A stretch of DNA of 64,000 nucleotides from Piscicola geometra (lineage: Eukaryota; Annelida; Clitellata; Hirudinida; Piscicolidae): NCBI GenBank assembly GCA_943735955.1, contig OX030960.1, positions 3,426,233 to 3,490,232 of the forward strand. Reading direction: 5' to 3'. The notes below the pieces were generated by a model, which worked only from the letters and a program-made list of their open reading frames with translations, was not told the origin of the DNA and did not search any database. Shown piece by piece: positions 17,488 through 32,100 of this stretch. Within the stretch, counting starts at the first letter, position 1, and every line of letters begins with the position of its first letter. The position numbers and the translations under genes were made by a program.

Positions 17488-17890
17488 GCAGGCGTGGATC
17501 TAGGGTGGCATTGGGAGCAGAAGGAGCAATATTGCATGCTCGTGGATTTGAAGAAGACAAAAGACCCGAGAAAAGAGTTGTTTTACGGCATGAAAAATCC
17601 ATATGTAACAGAAAAGTACTTGAGGGTGGTTCAGAATATGTATGAAAAGAGTGTAACAGCAGTGAAGTATTTGGGTACAACAGACTGGTTCAGAATGAGC
17701 GTTGGACTCAGTCAATAACTTGTCTTGAACCCTTTATATATATACAGTAGTGATGGACAGGTTGACGAATGAAGTAAGACAAGATTCCTTCGGTTACATA
17801 CTTTTTAAAGATATTGTAGTTTGCGGAGAATGTGGGAAGCAGGTTGATAACAGTTCAAAAAGGTAGAAGGGGTCGTTTCAGAAAAAAGAA
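17488..17890 (+). mobile_element. Non-LTR retrotransposon reverse-transcriptase fragment
   Basis: The + strand translation shows the usual LINE reverse-transcriptase run: CMLVDLKKTKDPRKELFYGM, then TEKYLRVVQNMYEKSVTAVK, then GTTDWFRMSVGL, a stop, and after it VMDRLTNEVRQDS. This corresponds to the palm region just before the catalytic FADD box, which is not preserved. Several stops and frameshifts make it a dead fragment of about 400 bp. Confidence 0.82.
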
Positions 17891-20800
17891 TAAGAAAAAA
17901 ATAGAAAATATAAGAACGAAAATAACCAATTAATGAAAATTTCATTATTGTATGTCTTCATGCATATTAAATGCCGTTGCAACATACAGCATGCTTGAAA
18001 ATAATTGCTATGTTCGATTTATTTGTAAGATGAACTTGATCAGGGTTCACCAGCAAGCAAAAGAAGAGATTAAACAATCATCATCATTATCATCATCGAA
18101 CAGGAGCAGATAAGATTCAGGAATGAAGAATTTTGTTGAATTGATAGGTGTATTTTATCTTGTTAGTTTTCCAAACGCATTCACGCCTGGAATACTCCCA
18201 ATCAAATAATGCATAGAGGCATTCAATTTTCCAAATAAAAAGCTCTCACACCATCATAGAACTTCATCACAGTTTATCACAAAGAACTTGTGATCTCGCT
18301 CAAAAAATAGCTTTCAAAGTTTTTCATCAAAGCTCGTTAATTCTCAAACCACTCAGTCGTATCTCTTCCGTGTGTTCTCTTCTTGAAAGCGTTCATAATT
18401 TTTTTATGTTTTCAAACCTCAAGTTACTGAGTGAAATTATTAAAAAAAGAGTCAGCACAAAGTTCACATAAATTATCTTTGACTAACGAATTTAGTGCGC
18501 TATAAAGAACTGTTTGAAAGATTCTATGAGATTCAAGACCGTTTGATGTCGTTCAACAATCAACTGGGAGACTGAAAGGCTCATAGCAAACAGTATTACC
18601 ATTGCCGAAAGAGAATACTTTGTATTCATGAAAACGAAACCACGCATTACAACATATTATAACTTTTTCTCAAATTTTGTAGAGTTTGTGTTTTTTTCAT
18701 TTTTTATTTTTAACACCAAACTTCAAAAAATACAAATTGCAGTTTAGATTAAGTAAAATTTTTAATTAGTTAAGTTATCGAGCATAGAATATTTAAATTG
18801 AAAAAAATTTATAGAATGTTTTCTTGGAAAAAAAATCAGATAATATAAAATTCTAGATAAAAAAACAAAGTCTAAAACTAAAATGGTGATAAAAATGTAA
18901 AATACACAAGCAAAACTGTGTTGAGGGAAACTGTGATGGATGGCACCCACAGGGTTCGTGGCCCATAAATAAGGAAGTTTGTCATGTTCTTGAATTTATT
19001 AATAAATGGAAGACATTAAATGACTCATGAATACAATATGTCATATGAAAGCTTTTCGGCTCATAAATTGATTAAGTATGAATTGAATATTTTAATTTTT
19101 CCCAGAAAGTGTCTTACAAAAGATTCAATTTTAATTGTATTTTGCTTCGTTTCATTCATGCCAAGGGTGACGTTGTCACAACTGCATCACGTTCAACTGG
19201 CATCATCGTGCATAGTCAAATCGTGTTCACAAGCATTCCTCCTATCACTAAATCTAAGCGCATAACCCTGATCACGTCAACTATTATTACTCCCCATAAA
19301 TCCCATTAACCATCATATGCCGCAACTGCCATTTGCGAGTTTTTCTACCTGAGTCATCCTTAAATACTTCAACATATGTCTTTCACGAAGGCTTTGAAGC
19401 TACCAAAATATTGCAAAAAATAATCTTTTGAACTTGAAAAGAACACTTCAAAATATAAAAAAGACAAAAACTGCATGCAATTTGCCATAGATTCGGTGTA
19501 GGATTAGACGTTATTTTAAAGCATTAAACCGCTGAAACATTTCTATAACATTCGCCTTTTTCTTTCCCTGCTAAATTTTTCATAAAATTGTTGTGTATTA
19601 GACCCGTTTCTTGAGATTTTTGTATTCAACATATAAACAATCATTTTTGGTGTTTCTTGAATATGAAATTCACTAATTCTTCTTTATGTTTTTTTTCTGT
19701 ACTTCCCGACAATGTTGCAAGTGCCCGGTCCACATTCGTTCATTCTAAATACACGCAATAAGGCATGGATTAAAGACTAAACCCTTTTTAAATAACCCTC
19801 GTAATCATCTTATAAATATTCATAATTATTTAAACCCTCGTAATCCATTAAAATCATCTTATAAATATTTATAATTATTTAAACGTTTAAAATGTTTTTA
19901 TAACTGATCAAAAAGAAAAATGTCGGTTCATTTCGGTCGATATTATTTGTTTCTCGATAGTATCGACTCTAACCACCACAGACACAATGCTGATTGTTAT
20001 TGACTGATTACGCAGACACAAATACTACACGTGAACAACAATTATAATTGTTATAATAATTATAATTTTTTCTGAAAAGCTATAAAAACTACAGCTTTTG
20101 ACAACGTTTTAAATGCATGGCAGACAGTTTTCATATATAAAATTTCCCGTACGCCAAAATGCAATAGAATACACAATGCAATAAACAAAATTCAATACAA
20201 TGCGATCTATAAATTGTCGCATAATTCAATGTCTGAACGTTGACGAATGCCGTAACTTGATAAGAACTTCGAACCGAGAGTTTGACGGGGCTAAATGATC
20301 TGAATAAAAAAGTTCCAAAAATATTTTCAGCGAATTTATAACGGGTAACGGATTCATTCTAAACAACAACCGTTTTGACATGCAAGCTACTGCATATTGG
20401 AGACTTTTGTGTCTGTCATGGCACAGAAGGGCTTACAAGCTGTAATGAACGAATGTTCGAGGGATGCTAGAAACAAGTCTGGGAATATTTTTTTAAAACT
20501 TAACTTCTGTTGACAGTTGAAACATTTTAATTTATTTAAAAAATTGTTTTAATGACTTCAGAAAAATGATTCTATATGTATTTTTATATATTTTGATTTG
20601 ATTTTAAAAGTCATATGCATATTATGCAAACTAAAATGGTTTTTTAGGTAAACTTTTTTATATACATAAATTTAATATTTTATTTTTTGCAAAAAAACTT
20701 ATTTAGTGATAATAGTCCTAAAAATGTTTTTGAAATCATATACCTAGTGTACATATTCTTTGAAAGTTTTAATTGGAATTCTTTCAAGTGAAATAGAAAC

Positions 20801-23147
20801 CAAATTATGGAGAAATAGGAGCCATTAATTATTCACTGAATGATATTTAGGGTTCTCTTGAGCAAAATCTTTTCTTAGAAACAAATGTAATTTGGTGGAA
20901 ATTGCAAAAAAAGATTTTCATAAAATATAGATAAATTAATTTTTGAGACAAAATGCTTCAAATTCATAATGTTAAATATTTCCAAAAACACAATTTTTTA
21001 TAATAATTTTAAATTAGTTTATTTATCATATCACTTTGATTGTTTAATGCATAAAAATGCATAATTTATAAATAATTTATAGTTTTTAAAACACATTTTT
21101 GAAGAAAAAAACAGAATAAAATTACGTTGAAAATAAATCAAATTTACATTCAAAGTCAACTCCCCTGATATATTCGCATTGCCAATCAACCCATCACTGC
21201 CCTTTCATTTCCATCGCGAGCCCACTCAGCGTGACTGTCCAATACCACTACGTTGAATGCACTACAAAGAAAGATCATTTATCTCCGTAAGCATGCCCGC
21301 CCATAGACGACCATTCACGCCATGCGAACAAGCCGGTATGAGCATTCCTGAAAGCATATTTGTTTTCAGCGTCTTTCCAAGAATTCGCTATTTATTATTT
21401 GCTTGTAAAGGCCTCTGAAGCCACGCAAGCTGATTGCTTATTTGATATATGAAATCATAACTTAACCTCTGACCCTCATTGAGGCTGTTGGGAGGGATGG
21501 GAGGAGGGAGGGGAGGGAAGGGGAAGGAGGCAGAGACGTAGGGTTAACGGATGCCAAATTGATGAATGGATGTGATGCGGAGTCGTGACGGGACGATAAT
21601 TGGATGATGCATCTCTGAGGATAGGTTTTTGCATTTTTATTTCATTGACTGAATCCGTGAGAAACACTAACATTCGATAAGATTAAACATTAACTCTCTC
21701 ATTTATCAATTTTTATCATTTGTCTACCGTCAAATCAGATTTTTCAACTTAAAAACTTCAAAGTGTCTCATAGCTTGCATTTATACTGAAGAAAGCGCAA
21801 GCTCAGATTTTTTTATTCACTGATATTATGAATTGTGACATTCAATTCAGTCACGCAATCTTTCAAATGATTCATCAAACACAAACTGATGGATTTTAAA
21901 GCCGACTAGATTTATTTCTTAATCTATTAAAAAGATCATCATACCCCTGAAGGTTAAAAAAAATAATAATTCAAAAAACAATTAAAATTTGCGAAAATTA
22001 ATCCTTTTCGATTGGAAACTATTTGATGACACTTTTCTACATTTTCAAAAGATATTAAATATTGTTAATACTTATTAACTTTTATAATTTATTGTTTTTA
22101 CATCGTCTTTGTGTTGCCAAATTTTCTATGGTCAACACGATGATGCTTTTCACGATCATTAACAGCTGCCCTTCCTCCACTCAAGCTACACATTGTATCC
22201 CCGAATTCTTGATGAAGTTTGCGGTAGCATCTGCATCCTTCTTTGTATTTATTCAACGCTGACTAGACAAACAGATGTTGAATGTTTTCCGTTTCTTTTG
22301 TTGGGTTACCGAGGAATCTTTATTTTATGTTTTATTTTTAGAATATCTTTTTTTTATCCAAATCAGGAATACATAATCATTATCATGGAGTTTCCGTTTC
22401 AATTAGGGGGTCGTTATACTCGTCTTCATTACCCCTTTAATTAGCCACAATCTACATTGCTGTCCTAATACGCAATGCTGAAGTCTACATTAACATATTA
22501 ATAAATGTCTATGTGCATTCGGGTTGAGTCTCTGAATACAGCTTGGAGATACAAATATCATGAAGCACTTGCAATTTGTAATTTATACCAAGCATAATCC
22601 TTAAAGAGATAAACTTAAATAAATCAAGAGGATTCAATTTGTTAATGCGATAAATCCAACCGCTTCTATTTCAGCATCATTAAAACATTGTGTATTTTCT
22701 AGAATGTGCTTCCAAGTGGCTTTAATCCAGAGAAGATTTATGAAGCATATATCCTCATTTTCTGAATAAATGAACCATTCGTCAAAGCAGTCTTTTGTCA
22801 GAGCAATTAGTCATTCGAATTCTATTGCATTATCGTTGGTATAGTAATGGAGAAAATGATGAAGATTCCAAAAATACAAAGAGGATAACAACGTCATTAT
22901 TTTTATGAAATAAAAGAAGCGAAGAAAAAAAGATCTAAAAGAAATAAAGGTAAAACAAATAGATAGATAAGACTCTTTAAAGTAATCAAAATCTTCAAGC
23001 CCTTATTAACTTTAATTACTACATCCAAGACTCAACCAGAGCCACAAGCCACTAAACCACACACGCATACATCACCGAGCCACTAAAATACCGCTTCACT
23101 GAGCGACAAACCAATCCATAAAGACAAAATTCTCTCAAACTCCAACA
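17891..23147. other. Spacer upstream of the Kv4 gene
   Basis: About 5 kb of AT-rich DNA with no coding signal I can defend. A few AT palindromes occur (for example around 20040-20070) and a purine-rich patch at 21485-21535. The last few hundred bases (about 22900-23147) presumably contain the promoter and 5' UTR of the potassium channel gene. No obvious TATA box or other element stands out. Confidence 0.4.
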
Positions 23148-26100
23148 ATGAGCTCAGTGGCAGCATGGCTACCTTTTGTGCGAGCTACAGCGATTGGTTG
23201 GGTGCCTCTGTGCAAGTCACCCATGCCAATGCCTTTTGCCAGTCAAGACAAATGCTCCACCGATTCCAAACTCATCATCAACGTCAGTGGCTTTCACTTC
23301 GAAACGTGGAAGCATACCGTGGAAAGGTTTCCCGACACTTTGCTGGGCTCTGATGAGAAAGAATATTTCTTTGATCCTGCTAACCAAGAGTATTTTTTTG
23401 ATAGAAATCCTTATCTTTTCAGGTCTTGAATCGTTCAAATTTGTTAAAATTTTAAAATCCGTTTTATTGAAGATGTACTTAAAAATCTTTTATTAAACTT
23501 TAGTACTTTATTTAAATATATTCATGACCTCTTGAATACATTTTCATTCCCCGTTCAGGTATGTGTTAGCGTACTACAAAACAGGGAAAGTACACTTTCC
23601 TAGAAGTGCTTGTGCCGAAGAGTTTGAGCAAGAAATGGCCTTTTTTGGACTGATGGCCGCTGATTCGATCGGAGATTGTTGTTATGAAGAGTTCAAGGAC
23701 CGCAAGAAAGACTCCCTAGACCTGTCTCTGGAGCAGGCCTTCATGGGCGACGAAGAACCAAAGCCATTGCCTCCGAAAGCTTCTTTCCGCCAAAGAATGC
23801 GACATTCGTTCGAATACCCTCATTCCAACACATCTGGTTCAAATGCTTTGTCTCTGTGACTTGAATGTGTATTAAAATTTATATGCAATATTTATTAAAT
23901 ATAGTTATATTTTTATTTTCAACTTGTCAATTACCAGCTTTTTTCCTCAAATTAATGTAAACAAATTGACGTATATTCTATCACAGGACTCGTCTTCTAC
24001 TACGTGACGGGTTTCTTCATTGCGGGCTCAGTGCTCGCAAACATCCTTGAAACAGTTCCTTGTCCAAAAATCTTCATCAGTAACACCTATCCAGACGTGG
24101 TCGAGACGAATGAAAAGTCTCCGATGTCGTGTGGAGAGGCATTCGAAACCGAGTTATTTTGCGTTGACACTGCTTGCGTTATCATCTTCTCCATGGAATA
24201 CATTCTGCGTCTGTACGCTTCGTCAGACCGCTTTCGATACGCCACCAGCGTCATGAGCGTCATCGACGCCATCGCCATCTTGCCCTACTACGTTGGTCTC
24301 ACGCTGTCCGACAAAAAAGAACTTGGTGGCGCTTTCGTCACTCTAAGGGTATTCAGAGTCTTTCGAGTTTTCAAGTTTTCCAGACATTCCCAAGGCCTCA
24401 GAATCCTCGGCTACACGCTCAAAAGTTGTGCCAGAGAGTTGGGTTTTCTACTATTTTCTCTCACCATGGCTGTCGTAATTTTTGCTACCGTCATCTACTA
24501 CACAGAGAAAAATGTTCCTAAAACAGAATTCACGAGCATTCCAGAGGCTTTCTGGTACACCATCGTTACTATGACAACCCTAGGGTGAGGATTTTGACAT
24601 TTGTGTATAGTATTTTTTCAAAAAAAAAACGTAAAAATTGTATTGAGCCTGAAAATAAATCAATTTAGTGATTTTTAAGTTCTGATGAATTCGCATAGTT
24701 TTTCAATGTTGTGAAATGAATCGATTTTGAAAATAACTCAAGATTAATTATTATTTTAGGATACGTAAATGCTTTAGTTTTGCAGAATAAAATCATTGTT
24801 ATTTTACTGATTTCGATATACGATTGAATCTTTAAAATAATATAAATGTCTAATTAAAAAACGGTTAATTTGTAACATATTCTTCTCTCTCTCCAAAACT
24901 TTAAAATATACCTAAAACAATATTTATATTAAGTTTGAACAACTAGAGTTTCAAAAAGAAAATTCTAAATTAGGATTTCATCAATGTGGTGAATAGCATT
25001 TAAATAGAATAAAATATTAAATTGAGCAATTTAAGTTTAATGTCGATTTATGCGAGAACAGAAAGATTAAACAAAGCTCAAAGGGTAGAAGTGACCATGC
25101 ATTTCAGCACGGAAACAATATTTTGTTCCAAAACACACAAGCTTTCTAAATCATCATCGTCATCATGCCCGTGACTGAATAGGTAGTTTGAGAACAATTA
25201 AAAAAGATATAATCATTGAAAATCTTTGAAATGTCAGCACTTTTATGCTGAGATAGTTTGGGACAAAACATTATGTCTTCAACAGTTTCACCACTATCTT
25301 CAAAGCAAGAATAGTAGTAATGTTAGTAAGATCTGTGGATTCGTCAAGAAGAACATCTTAACACGTTGACTTGTACTTTTTCAATAATCTGCTTCACAAT
25401 ATCTTAATCTTTTCAGTCTATCCTGCTTGCAACAGTGTCATTCGAAAGATGGTTCTTTGATACTAAACTGGATGAAAACTAATTTATCAATATTGTTTTA
25501 AAATGTGAAAAAAATTGTTTTTCAACAACTTTTCCAAGAAACTGCCCAAAGCGTTCCAAACCACTAATTGGACCACAACTTCAAGAAATACTGCATTAAT
25601 ATACATAATTTTTTACGTTTTAAAAAAATATTCGAAAAACAGTAAAGACTAACGAGATGATTAAATGACATCAAAAGCAGCCTTGGAACGGGAAAAATAG
25701 ATGAAAAAAGACATTCATTACGTATCAATGCATACATTCAGAATCACTTAGGCATACCTATCTAAAAACGGGGTTTCAAGCATTAGAACAATTTTGATAA
25801 ATCAAAATTAAATTTTGCATTTAGATAAGACAAAAGTTTTTCACGTGAATAAAAATGGTCTCGGGACTTGGAGGCAGAAGCCTTGTCTGGGTGCAAAACA
25901 ATCTTCGTTCCAATGACTGGTATAAAGGGTCTTAGTTTAATTGGAAGATTGAAAACCAAAGATTTTCAAGTGTGTTTCAATGAAAACGCTTTAATTGAAA
26001 GTCGAAAACGAAAAATTTTAGAAAATAAATAAAAAGAATCGAAATTGATCGTTTGAGATTTTAATGATGGGGCCAAATTGCCTTAAGTTAGTAATGATTT

Positions 26101-29100
26101 GTCAAAGAATTTCTTTGCCTGCTTAATAATTTTAAATTCTACAACTATTTTCGAGTATCCCAATTTTTTATTCATTTAACAATGTTTTACATATATATAT
26201 ATATGAATATCGTTCAATTTGAATACATTTTTACGTTGAGATTACACATGTACCATTAATACCAACATTTAAAGGTTATGATCAAGCATTAATGGGACTC
26301 TTTAAAATAAAAGACGATAAAAATAAAAATTTGAGACATTGAGGTCATGCGACATGAATGTAAAAGTTTAAAGTTAATATTTTTTTCACTTCAAAAAAAT
26401 CGAAAATAAATGAAACAGGCAGCAGAAGATGACTACTTCAAAAATTAACTTTTATTTTTCGTGCTTTATTCAACCAAAATATATCAACTGTCTACATAAA
26501 AACATTTTTCCAAAACTAACAGCAACTTGTTTGCTCAAAGCATCTGCTACTGTCAGTTAACTCCGAGTCTACAGTGTTCCAAACGAGAGTCTCATCCTTT
26601 ATTCAGACACGACTGACTTTCGGTCACAACGCCATGCTGCCAAGAAAAAAATTAATAATTTAATAGTTATTATGTGCCACTAGAATACAAGAAGGACGAC
26701 TATTATTATAGCGGCGTATAAGCCGTACGGGCTTCTTGGTCACTTGGGCTGCAAATTTGCATTCGCGCCTATGGACCCTTACGGCATCAGCAATTGATCA
26801 AGCCGAGAGTCGTTACACACTCGGCTACCTGTTTACCCATTTAACTCTGATCACCCTTTATGAGAACCATGTAAGTAATTTTCTTCAGTCGAATAACCAA
26901 AATTAAGTTGTAATAATTTGAAAGTATCTTTTCATAAAGTTTAAAAACTACGTTGAAAATTAATTTCTTCAAAAACATGAAGTATAATCCCTGAAGAACT
27001 AAAATATTTGAAAGATTGATGATTTATTACCGAAAAATTTCAACTTTTTTCAAGTTGGAATAAGTAAAAAAAACCATTTACTTGAAACCTGCGAGAATTA
27101 TCAGTAATTCCTTTTAATTTTTTTCTACAGACAAAATTTCTTCGTAAATCTTTCATATTTCGAAACCTTTTTACAACTAAACCTTTCTAGAACCTAAACC
27201 CATCTATCTATACTTACTTCCGAAAACCTTCTGTCAACCTTACCGATACTGTTTAATTTATCAAAGTAAAAAAAAATATAAAGAGCGTTCAAAATATCAT
27301 ATAAACAAAAATTTCTACATAATTTTGTGTGTGAAAACTTTTTAAAAAACAATAATTAAACCCTTACTTAAACATTAAACGCTTACTTCAAACGCCTAGG
27401 TACGGAGACATGGTGCCAAAAACGTTCACAGGCAAGTTGGTCGGCGGAATATGTTCTCTGAGTGGAGTGTTAGTGATCGCTTTGCCAGTGCCTGTCATCG
27501 TGTCGAACTTCAGTCGTATATACCAGCAGAGCCAACGATCCGACAAGCAATCTTCGCACAGGGTGGGTGTCGAGCGCTGGCTTTGGGATTTTTTAACGAG
27601 ATTTTTAAGGGTGGTGATTTTGATTTTAAGAAAGTTTGACTGTTTTTGTGTTTTTTTGCCCTTTATGGGTTATTTAAAAGAGAGATTGTAATGGAGTTGA
27701 AATTTACAGAAATATACAAAAATATTTTAACGACTATCGATAACCCATGGGAGTAAAATGATTTTAAAAATCGACGCTAAATCGAGATTCTTAAATGCAT
27801 AATAATAAAAATAAGAAAGATAAACCATTAATAATTAAGTGGCGTCTATAAATAGGCTTTTAGAGCCCTAACTTATATTCTGTTAACTTTCATTTACGTA
27901 CATCTTTTTTAGTTTTTTTTTAATGGGTAGAAATCAAGAGTTTTGGAGTGAAATCGTGTGTCTTCATCTTTTGTTACTTACCACGGAATCACGGACACAT
28001 CTGTTCGAGGCATACAAGAATCAATTAAAGAGACTAGACATGGGAAAAAAATGTGCATAAACCGTGAAAACATCAACGATAAAACATACATATGCTTTTT
28101 AAACATTTGTTGGTTAAAAAATCCAAATTTATTTTCTACCATGCAATAACTCAATAAGGCTTAAATTTCCTAGCAAATAAAGAAGGCTAGTTTTAAAACG
28201 CTAAAAAAGTATTTCTCTTTGCACTGGTACGAGGAAAAGGCAGAGATTTATCAGGAGAGCAGTTATCTACAGGCTAGGACTGGAGGGCTGCAGTGAGGAG
28301 GCCTCGGTAAATAAGGATCTATGAACGGAGCTATTAATAATGTATTCGGACGCTGGCTGCCTTTGTAGTAACTCACGAGCTTGAGTGCATACGATTTTGA
28401 GTGTTTAAAAAAGTTTGTGTTTTATAAGTTAATGCAGAGAAAAGTGAGGTTATAAATGTTTTTGTGATGATAAAAATTGTAACTAACAAACCAACTTATT
28501 TTAAATAGAAAGCAAGGCAGCAGCAACTGAATAAAGCAAAGGCTGAATCGCTGTCTCGTTTTATGGCAAATCAAAGACTCATCCACCACAAACTCACCAT
28601 GCAAGAACACCACCTTCTCGCCATGAAACACCAACGACAACAGCACGAACGGCAAAAAGAGCAAGAGTGCAGAGAGGCTGGCAGGAGTGATGGACAGTTC
28701 AAGAAATGTGATCGCTTCAACGGATGTGAAGAAATCAAGGAAATCCGAGCTAAGCAAAAAAGTGAACTAGAATTACAGGCACCCACGTGCACACACCAAA
28801 CCCAACAGCAACTACAAACAAAACCACAACCACAACAACAACAACACCAAGACAAGTATTTGGAGCGGAAGTGGAAATTTTTACTAAACAAAGATCCCGT
28901 ACACAAGGGAGAAGAAAGCACACTCCAAGACTTTGAAGAGTGTGGTCAGCGTCAACAGACGCCGCGAAGTAAAAAACAACTTGAGGTTCCTGACAACGCC
29001 TCGAAAACGATACTTTCAAAAAACGTACGGAATTTCCTGACGCCAGACTTTGCCGAGCAACAATACCAACAAAAACAACTAGAAATACAAAAACTACACG

Positions 29101-32100
29101 AGCAACGGTACCTGCAACAACAACAACAAAGCACCAGTGATATTTTAAGCCATCCATCAAGCACAACGCCGCTGACAACTCCAGACTTTCACCACAACAG
29201 TGCAATGACGGCACGTGTCCAGCGTGACGTCACGTTTGACCAATTTCAACTTCAGCACCACCACCTACTCGTCTGTCTTGAAAAGTCATTGGTGAGTTGT
29301 AATGATGATGATGATTGTGATGATGATGATTGTGATGATGATGATTGTGATGATGATGATTGTGATGATCATGATTATTATAATGAGTATGATTATGATT
29401 ATGATTGTGATGATTATGATTATGATTGTGATGATTATGACTATGATAACAATAACGATGGGGATGATAATGATAGAAACAAAAGCAAGTGATTAAAAAT
29501 GGCGTGAACTTCAACTGAAAATCTTTATTGTCAATCTTTGAATTAATGCAGCGCTTTATAGCGTATATAAATGTAAAGAGAATGCAAAGAAGGCAGTAAT
29601 AAAGATTCCAATGCTATAACAGCCACAGACATAGCCATTTGGGTATCTGTCTTTTTGAAGAGTTTGTAAAAGAAAGCATTCTTAATGGTTCAAATTACAA
29701 GAAGAATATCTTCTCAGTACCACCATATTTCAAATATAATGGCTTACTAGATCACACAAAAGCTTTAAAACTCAAAATTTTAGTTTCTAGTGACACTGTA
29801 AGGAAAATCTTGAGTAAACAGTCATTACAAAAGATTATAATCATTTTTCCAATTAAACTTTTCAGTTCTATTTCCTTTGCGATTCCATCCTTTCATCAGC
29901 CTCATTCAAAGCTACAAATTCTAATACTGAAAAATAAATATTACATTCTATTTATTAAATTCATGCGTATAAAAATTATAGCATGAATTATAATTTAGTT
30001 TTCCTAAAAAATAATTATAAAAGTGAATTGTGATTGTTTTGAAGTTCCAACTGATGTAAGAAATGTAGGCCTAATGAACAATTGTGGCCGTAGCACCTTT
30101 CTCTCAGTGCAATCCTTGAATCTTTGGCAAATTCTGCTGCATGTTCACACGAAAAAATTCTTTATGTAAAACCAAAAGTCACCACTATTTGTAGAAGCTT
30201 TTTTCAATCAGTTACAGTTCAACAAAACCTATTTGAAATCATTTTTAATACAATATTTTAATCTCGAATCAGTCTTATTTTTCAGCCACTTGTGGAAAAA
30301 CGAATGATTTCTTCAACTTTGGTTTTGCGTAAAGAAGAAAAGATTCAGACGATATTTTCCAAGCATTAAAAATGTATGGTTTTGCACACAGATAACCTCT
30401 AAGTATACTCAAAAGCCTCCAAAAAAGTTTTAAATTGTTTTTCGATTTGTTTTTTAATTCAATTTTTTAGTAAACGTCTAGGTAATCTAAAAAATTCAAT
30501 CTTTTCAAAAGAAAACTATTAAAGGTTCGTTCAGCAGTTTCCAATAACTTTTATTTCCAATTTGTTCGTTATTTGTTATTTCTTTATTTCCTTCTTCAAA
30601 GCCAATTAAAGCTGGATGAATAAAGGTTTTTCTACTTTAGTGCAATTTAGGCCTTAAGGACTCACTGTTCGAGTGTAAAAGGATATTGAATAATCGCGAA
30701 GAAGTTATAAAATAAGTTTTAATAAATCATTTATTAATTATAAAATGATCGAATTAAAAAAAATTAACGTTTGGGATAAAATAAAATAAACGTTGGTTGT
30801 TTGAAAATATTATTATTAATGATTATCCTTTCTAAAAATGATGTGATGATTAAGATTAATAGCAAAGATGGTAGCAATAGGAATAATAATGGAAATTATT
30901 AATGAGTATTTTGCCAAATTATGTTAAAAGTAATATGGTAGAATAAAACTCAACTAAATAGAAATAAAGGCGAATAATATGGGTGACGACGACGAGTCGT
31001 GGATTAATCCACTTATGTTTGCGCGTAATGGTATTTACTTTCGATAAAACTAAAGCAAATATTATTATGACGGATTCATGCTGGTAATCGGCTAAATGTG
31101 ATCGTTTAACAAAACCTTATCTCACAACTGCAATTCTTTATAGCGTCTAAAAAAGTTTAGAGTTTATTTGTGATGAAAATAGAATAAAGTAAATTAATTT
31201 TTTTTATAATTCCAAATGCAAATTCTATTTTGAGCTTTTCAGTTAGCACTTTCAATAATGAGTTTAAATAATTCACTACATTGATGGATTTAGCGACCAG
31301 TTAGGGCGTTAAGACTCCACTCCAATTACACCCAGCATCTGACTCCTCTGAATTATGGTTTATTTGCTTTAAAAGTTTATAACTTAACTCAATAAATCTT
31401 TCAATTTTATTTAAAATCACAAATGCTTATTTCATAAAAGGATTCGGGTTTTCAATCGAATGTTAGCTGAAATTAGAAGGATGAAGGAATGGGCTAATTC
31501 AATTGATTGATGACATTGTAAATATTTCATGTAATGTTTTTATCTAAGAACCTCTTTTGAAAGATCAGTCATCGATGCTTTATCGTTTGTTATGTCCACC
31601 ATTACCACAATCAACCCTTGCTTATCATCAAATGAAATGGCAATACTTTTCTCAAAACTCTTTAAAACAAAGCTGGCGTAAGCGAAACATAAAAAGAATA
31701 AATCCATCAATAAATACCTTACTTGAATCCGCATTTTTCAGAGAATAATTTTCAGTATTTCTCAATTTCAGAGAGCCCCAAGCGTTAGTAAATGGCCGTT
31801 TAATGTCTTGGCTCAATTGGCTTGACTTCGTGTAAACTATTTGGGATACCGATGTAATCAACTTCAATGAAATATTAATTTTTAGTTAATGTTTTTTAAT
31901 GAAGTTTAAGTTAATCTAATGTAATGAAATTAATGGCATACTAATTTAATCATTAGAAAATATTTTAAGTTACTGAAAGGTTAGTTTTTCAGTTTTGCAT
32001 AAACTATTTTTTCTAAAATTTTAATAAAATGAAACAAACAACTTAGCAAAATTGTAATAAAAATAAGCAAAAATAAAAATCACAAATAAAGACGATGATT

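Noticed and set aside
26690..26870. tRNA gene
   Set aside because: No A-box/B-box pair and no cloverleaf could be folded by eye.
28750..29214. Cys/Val-rich antisense frame across the Kv4 tail exon
   Set aside because: Shadow of the Gln- and His-rich sense coding exon.
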